Shown here piece after piece: positions 57,923 through 64,000 of a stretch of DNA of 64,000 nt (its first letter is position 1; the number at the start of each line of letters is the position of its first letter). The notes beneath the pieces are model-generated. The model searched no databases. It worked only from the letters and a program-made list of their open reading frames with translations, and was not told the origin of the DNA. The position numbers were made by a program, and so were the translations under genes. The stretch comes from Larix kaempferi (Eukaryota; Streptophyta; Pinopsida; Pinales; Pinaceae). Location: NCBI GenBank assembly GCA_027924585.1, contig BSBM01000904.1, positions 22,033,001 to 22,097,000 of the forward strand, read 5' to 3'.

Positions 57923-60019
57923 TTAAGTGGGGAAATCCATATCCCATACTGCTTGTTTCCCCAAAAAATTTGAAACCAATGAGATAAAAATTATTCCAGG
58001 GTCCCATTGTTTGTATTGCACCCCAATAATTAAGAGTGCTCTCCAACCCACACCATTAGTTAAGAGGATTCCTGGATCCCATTTTCTTGTATGCATCCTT
58101 CCAAACATCATGAGTACCAAATATATATCATCAAAGTACATAACAACATAATGAAAATGTACATCAAGGATATGCTTAATCAAAGAGTCATGAAGGTGCT
58201 TATACCTCCAAGCAAGTAGACCACCATTTTCCAAGTGCATACAAGCTTCAAGTGACCAATCAAATCTGCTCCAATGACATAGGTGAGGATCCCATGTCCT
58301 AAAATGCTGCTCCAAAAGGATGTGATATGCATCAAAATATTCAACCATGTATTCTTTCATCCAAGAAGTGAATGAAGAATCTCCACTAAAATCTGAACCA
58401 AATAATGAGCAGAAAAAACAAGGAGACTTCAAATGACTCAAAGAAGTCTCACCCATACATCCATGAATGTGAGAATCATAAAGATGTAACAAAGTATGTG
58501 GCTGCCAACAAAAATGTTCTCCCATCATAAATCTATTCACCCAAGTGTTGGATGAAGTTCCTCTAACATAAAATGAACCCAGTGTTGAGCAAGAAAAACC
58601 ATGAGTCTTCAAGTGACTCAAATCCATATCATAGGTACATCCATGTAGATGTGAATCATCATAAAGTGACAAATGATGCTGCTGCAAATGTGAATAAGAA
58701 TGTGCTCCAACCATGTCATCATAAAAGTTAAATCTAGGAGTTCCATGCTCCTCATGTGGCACCATCAAAAAGAACCCTTTCACCCATACTTCATTGAGAC
58801 TAATGTTGCAAAACATGGAATTGTAGGAAGTAGGAGAATGAACTAACTCACCCAAATGATCAAAAAGTGCAGAAGTTTCATCATGGGAAGGATCCATATG
58901 GGTAGTATCATGCAGCTCCTTCAAAAGTGTGAACTCTTTGTCATAGTTTGGTTCCAATGTAGAGGAATCATGCTCTTCTTTAAAAATTGCATAACCTTCA
59001 TCAAGAGGCAATTCAAATTCCTCTTCCACCACATCAAGTGTTTGGATCTCTTCAAGTTCATCTTCAAACACATCAAGAACATTCAAATTTTCACATTTCT
59101 CATGATCCACCATGTCATGAGAATCCTCCAAACAATCTACCATTTGACAATCTGAAACATAGGAGGAAAAACAAGTATCTTGCAACTTTTCAAGAAGTTG
59201 CTTATTTTGAATTGTGAGCTTATGAATATCCTCATTATTCTTCAAGTATGCATCATGTAACAATTCATTAAGCTCAAACAAATGGTTTCTATCAAAAAGA
59301 AAAGACATGAAATTACCTTTGATGTGGCACATTGCTCTTTGAATCTTCTCCATGTCTTCAAGGAAGGATGTTTCCTCCAATGAAGTAGCTCTCCAACAAG
59401 AATTTGACACCAATGCTTGAGTGTCATGGAGAATGCTGAGGGACTCTTGGATCTTCTTTTCATTCATCTTTAAGTACCCTTCAAGAAAATGAGGCTCTTG
59501 CAAATGAACCTCCCCATCTTCTTCATTTTTTCTTGGACCAACTTCATGAAGCTCAAGTGGTGATGGGGAAGTTGATCTTGGTTCTTCTTCAACTGCTGCA
59601 AGGTCTTCATTATCATGCTTAATGGAACTTGGGCTTGCAGCAACATTTTCAAAAGTGATCTCTATGTCACCAACATAGAGGTGTGAGCACCCATCAATAG
59701 GTACTCCTTCATAGTTTAAGCATCCATCAGTAGATGCTCTTTGGTTCATGTCTAAGCTAGAAGGTGTCTCGAAATGATCTTCCATATTTTCAATAGAATA
59801 TTCTTCACTATCTTGTGATGTCTCTTCCTTTTGCTCCTTCAAGCAAGCTGTTGCATTTTGCCCCTTGGTTTCCTTAAAATCAATAATTTTTTCCACAAGT
59901 TCGATAGAAAACAATTCGAATCCTTCCTTAATTTGCTTGGTCATATCTTCAAATATTGTTTTCATAATTTTTATATGCTCCTCACCATCATATGAGGCTC
60001 CCTTTTCATCCCTAGTCAT
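57923..60019 (-). CDS. Unrecognised 698-residue element protein, unit 3
   Basis: Same architecture as unit 1. By eye the protein is identical to unit 2 (F240, K273, F573, H616), supporting a very recent duplication of this part of the array. Confidence 0.6.
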   Translation of the reverse strand: MTRDEKGASYDGEEHIKIMKTIFEDMTKQIKEGFELFSIELVEKIIDFKETKGQNATACLKEQKEETSQDSEEYSIENMEDHFETPSSLDMNQRASTDGCLNYEGVPIDGCSHLYVGDIEITFENVAASPSSIKHDNEDLAAVEEEPRSTSPSPLELHEVGPRKNEEDGEVHLQEPHFLEGYLKMNEKKIQESLSILHDTQALVSNSCWRATSLEETSFLEDMEKIQRAMCHIKGNFMSFLFDRNHLFELNELLHDAYLKNNEDIHKLTIQNKQLLEKLQDTCFSSYVSDCQMVDCLEDSHDMVDHEKCENLNVLDVFEDELEEIQTLDVVEEEFELPLDEGYAIFKEEHDSSTLEPNYDKEFTLLKELHDTTHMDPSHDETSALFDHLGELVHSPTSYNSMFCNISLNEVWVKGFFLMVPHEEHGTPRFNFYDDMVGAHSYSHLQQHHLSLYDDSHLHGCTYDMDLSHLKTHGFSCSTLGSFYVRGTSSNTWVNRFMMGEHFCWQPHTLLHLYDSHIHGCMGETSLSHLKSPCFFCSLFGSDFSGDSSFTSWMKEYMVEYFDAYHILLEQHFRTWDPHLCHWSRFDWSLEACMHLENGGLLAWRYKHLHDSLIKHILDVHFHYVVMYFDDIYLVLMMFGRMHTRKWDPGILLTNGVGWRALLIIGVQYKQWDPGIIFISLVSNFLGKQAVWDMDFPT

Positions 60020-60173
60020 AGTTCCCTCAAAAAATTTGCTCTTCTTCTCCTACTTTTTTTTTTTCCTCTTCAACAAAAGCACTTTTGGTTTCAATATATA
60101 ATGGTGGTACCTAAATTCTTTTCCTCATAGATATTATACCACATCAGGTGCCAAGATCATGCTCTGATACCAC

Positions 60174-62199
60174 TGTAGTGTCCCTTGTTAGGAATTTTAT
60201 TAAAATGGCAATTTTCCACTTTTTTTCTCTAGTTCGACCTTTGACTAGTTTGATCTCTAGGTCCCAAATTTGCCCCAAATGATTTCAAATCTTCTGAGAA
60301 GGTATATGAATGAGATTAGAACATAAATATGTGTTTTAAGGATGCCTTTGTACCTTTAAAATACTTCTTCAAATACTCTTTCAATTCTGGCCAATGTAGG
60401 GAACTTTACTAGTAATTTGCCTTTGACTAGTATTGGTCTCTATGTCTCGAATTGACTCCAAATGCCTTCAAATCTTCAAGGAAGGTGTATTAATGATATT
60501 AAGACTTGAATATGATGTTCAGGGATGATATATGGCCACCAAAATACCTCTGCAAACTCTCTTAAGATTCTGGACCAAGTATGCAATTTTACTAGTAATT
60601 TGGGGTTCAAATCCCCCTGGGGTAAGTATTGAAAATGGCTTCCCAAATGCCTCCAAAGCCACTCAAATTTCTGAACAGAGGTAGGGAATGTATTAAGGAT
60701 TTTATTAAGGTCTCATGTGCACCATTAATTGATTATTATATCTGTTCCAACCCTCTCCCATTCAACTGCAAAAATCACCAATTCGACCCTTGGGGAAATG
60801 GCACTATTTCTTCTCCCAGTGCAATTAAACTAAGTAAAAATACTTCAAATGCTCAAGTACAGTACATGAAACTTGTAGAATACATCCATGGAATTATATT
60901 GACCACAAATATATCAGAGAATCATCCATCCATTCGAAATCATCATCAATACATTGGCTCACAACAAGGTAGTGGGGAAATGGCATTGTTCTTCCATTAA
61001 AAATGAGATTTATACATTTCTACTTGGAATTTCGACCTGAAACTTTTTGGAGATGAAGAACAGAGTATTTAATTCATATTACAAAAGAAATGGGGCATTA
61101 AAAGCTTCCCCAAAGAGTACAATAGCTCACCAAAAACGCCCTCCCTCAAGGATCAAGAATATGCCATCAAAACCGGAAATGGTTGAAGGAGTGAGCTGCA
61201 ATAGAAGAAACCATGAGCTGCCCTGTAGCTTACACCTGCAAATAAAGACTCCATTAAAGCTCCAAATGAAAGGTCTGAATGGCCTTTCCAATTACCAACT
61301 TGGATGGGAATCTTTCACCCTCGAAATTGGCTAAGGCAAGAAACTAGTCATCCACTAGCTCTCCCTCTTCACAAATGCAATTACAAATTCTACAAATGAT
61401 CAAAAGCTGGTTTCATTCTTTGTTATTGACATTTATAAACTTCTAATGTCCTCCATGGGTCGAATTCATTCCAAGAGACTCATGCCAACTCATGTTGGGA
61501 AGAGATTCCAAAGAACGCCACTTGAACAACAATTCCTAGTCTCCCACTTCCACCAAATCACATGTGGAAGCATCTTAGCTGCCCTAACACCCTTGAGCGC
61601 CCTCTTGGAGTCTATTTTTAGCCCTGACATGTCATATATGTCATATGTCAGCCTTCAGGTCTGATTTGTGTCATAGGTGTCATAGCATCTTCATCATTGT
61701 TGTCATAGAGCTAGGGAATCTAGCCCAAGTGTCTCACTAGCTCCAAATTGCCTCTTCCTCTTCCATGGGAGTTACTCTTCCTCTATATTTCGACCTTGGA
61801 TGAGTCATGCAATGAATAATACCTTTTGGAATTCCCCAAGTATGTTACCATTCACCTTGAATTCGAATTGGTGAGAGAATGATGCCAAGTGTAGTGGGGA
61901 AATCTAGCCATATGTGGGTCCCACTTCCTCCATGTGTCTTCATGATGAAATGCCACTTTGATTTTCACTTGTATATATTTATTTAGCTCCTTTATTAAAT
62001 ATTTATGCCATTCTAATGTTCAAACATCATTTATTATCCCCATTATTCCAAATCCCAAAGCTTCCACCCCAAACCTAGGAAACTAGTAATTTTCCTCCTT
62101 GGCAATTATTTGACCTTTAGCATCAATTTGACAAACTCTAATGAATAGGGCCAATGTGATTAGGCCATTGTGACCCAATACCAAATTTGGGACATGACA
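60174..62199 (-). repeat. Array LTR 4 (2026 bp)
   Basis: Nearly identical to LTR 3 and shares its derived variants. Confidence 0.85.
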
Positions 62200-62386
62200 A
62201 ATCCTCCCTTCCCAATATTGCTTGTCCTCAAGCAATTTTAAACATGGGTGTTGAAGAACCTGCTTTCTGTATAATTCTTTGAAGTTGCCATTGAATTGCC
62301 CAACCTTGAGTCTTTGAGTTTCCATGAAGATTTTAGAGAGGAACCACCATGCTTGCTGCTGCACTACTATGATAAAAGTCACTTTA

Positions 62387-64000
62387 TTAAGTGGGGAAAT
62401 CCATATCCCATACTGCTTGTTTCCCCAAAAAATTTGAAACCAATGAGATAAAAATTATTCCAGGGTCCCATTGTTTGTATTGCACCCCAATAATTAAGAG
62501 TGCTCTCCAACCCACACCATTAGTTAAGAGGATTCCTGGATCCCATTTTCTTGTATGCAGCCTTCCAAACATCATGAGTACCAAATATATATCATCAAAG
62601 TACATAGAAACATAATAAAAATGTACATCAAGGATATGCTTAATCAAAGAGTCATGAAGGTGCTTATACCTCCAAGCAAGTAGACCACCATTTTCCAAGT
62701 GCATACAAGCTTCAAGTGACCAATCAAATCTGCTCCAATGACATAGGTGAGGATCCCATGTCCTATAATGCTGCTCCAAAAGGATGTGATATGCATCAAA
62801 ATATTCAACCATGTATTCTTTCATCCAAGAAGTGAATGAAGAATCTCCACTAAAATCTGAACCAAATAATGAGCAGAAAAAACAAGGAGACTTCAAATGA
62901 CTCAAAGAAGTCTCACCCATACATCCATGAATGTGAGAATCATAAAGATGTAACAAAGTATGTGGCTGCCAACAAAAATGTTCTCCCATCATAAATCTAT
63001 TCACCCAAGTGTTGGATGAGTTCCTCTAACATAAAATGAACCCAGTGTTGAGCAAGAAAAACCATGAGTCTTCAAGTGACTCAAATCCATATCATAGGTA
63101 CATCCATGTAGATGTGAATCATCATAAAGTGACAAATGATGCTGCTGCAAATGTGAATAAGAATGTGCCCCAACCATGTCATCATAAAAGTTAAATCTAG
63201 GAGTTCCATGCTCCTCATGTGGCACAATCAAAAAGAACCCTTTCACCCATACTTCATTGAGACTAATGTTGCAAAACATGGAATTGTAGGAAGTAGGAGA
63301 ATGAACTAACTCACCCAAATGATCAAAAAGTGCAGAAGTTTCATCATGGGAAGGATCCATATGGGTAGTATCATGCAGCTCCTTCAAAAGTGTGAACTCT
63401 TTGTCATAGTTTGGTTCCAATGTAGAGGAATCATGCTCTTCTTTAAAAATTGCATAACCTTCATCAAGAGGCAATTCAAATTCCTCTTCCACCACATCAA
63501 GTGTTTGGATCTCTTCAAGTTCATCTTCAAACACATCAAGAACATTCAAATTTTCACATTTCTCATGATCCACCATGTCATGAGAATCCTCCAAACAATC
63601 TACCATTTGACAATCTGAAACATAGGAGGAAAAACAAGTATCTTGCAACTTTTCAAGAAGTTGCTCATTTTGAATTGTGAGCTTATGAATATCCTCATTA
63701 TTCTTCAAGTATGCATCATGTAACAATTCATTAAGCTCAAACAAATGGTTTCTATCAAAAAGCAAAGACATGAAATTACCTTTGATGTGGCACATTGCTC
63801 TTTGAATCTTCTCCATGTCTTCAAGGAAGGATGTTTCCTCCAATGAAGTAGCTCTCCAACAAGAATTTGACACCAATGCTTGAGTGTCATGGAGAATGCT
63901 GAGGGACTCTTGGATCTTCTTTTCATTCATCTTTAAGTACCCTTCAAGAAAATGAGGCTCTTGCAAATGAACCTCCCCATCTTCTTCATTTTTTCTTGGA
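62387..64000 (-). pseudogene. Unit 4 copy of the 698-residue ORF, frameshifted and cut by the window edge
   Basis: Compared with the other units, one base is missing near 63018 ('ggatgagttcc' versus 'ggatgaagttcc'). The reading therefore splits into an upstream part (from the edge to 63001) and a downstream part (63004-62387). The break falls around residue 488, between the two 60-residue repeats. Other private changes include an HFYYVSM segment near residue 621, and 'gcagcc' at 62558. At residues 240, 273 and 573 it agrees with unit 1, not with units 2 and 3. The N-terminus lies beyond the window. Confidence 0.7.

Larger units (their letters stand above)
46532..64000 (-). mobile_element. Tandem array of LTR retrotransposons sharing LTRs, period 4464 bp
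   Basis: Homologous positions recur exactly every 4464 bases (for example the long ORF ends at 48995, 53459, 57923, 62387), giving about 3.9 units up to the window edge. Each unit is one 2026-bp LTR and one 2438-bp internal region: LTRs at 46782-48807, 51246-53271, 55710-57735 and 60174-62199; internals at 48808-51245, 53272-55709, 57736-60173 and 62200 onward. On the minus strand the LTR runs TGTCATGTCCC...GGGACACTACA. Its ends form a 9-of-11 inverted repeat. It is followed by a Met-tRNA primer binding site and preceded by a GGGAAGGGAGGATT polypurine tract. Units differ by only a few scattered substitutions. Unequal recombination between LTRs is the simplest origin. Confidence 0.9.

Overview
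The window looks like repeat-dense intergenic DNA from a seed plant with a large genome. A conifer or other gymnosperm is plausible but is only a guess. I find no intact host gene and no bacterial-type features. Almost everything I can explain is retrotransposon: LTR elements with plant-type primer binding sites (initiator Met, Asp, and a third tRNA), remnants of LINE reverse transcriptase, zinc finger and RNase H, and local tandem repeats in AT-rich filler.

Positions 1-14100 are a nest of one Ty3/gypsy-like family with very long LTRs. A decayed acidic internal ORF ends at a polypurine tract, followed by a 3.9-kb LTR (1665-5547), an Asp-tRNA primer binding site and a broken gag start. Scraps of the same LTR, a minus-strand LINE remnant, a second full LTR (8989-12149) and a truncated third one follow. 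Positions 14190-19560 hold two decayed LINEs in opposite orientations. Positions 19560-27520 hold a few exon-like segments of an unrecognised gene, a 98-bp tandem repeat, and a degenerate ~455-bp tandem array interrupted by a LINE 3' end.

Positions 27523-36581 hold three better-preserved elements. The first is a complete 4000-bp minus-strand non-autonomous LTR element with two 901-bp LTRs and an ATAGA target duplication. The second is a gag-only Ty1/copia derivative. The third is a plus-strand solo LTR related to the 4-kb element. Positions 36582-46315 are AT-rich DNA with a second copy of the exon-like segment, two tandem duplications, LINE endonuclease and RNase H scraps, and an LTR-like promoter segment.

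The most striking feature is 46532-64000: a head-to-tail array with an exact period of 4464 bp, about 3.9 units, running off the right edge. Each unit is one 2026-bp LTR plus one 2438-bp internal region of a minus-strand non-autonomous LTR retrotransposon, so neighbouring elements share LTRs. Each complete internal region encodes one long, unrecognised 698-residue protein with an internal 60-residue duplication. Variant patterns suggest that the second and third units come from the most recent duplication.
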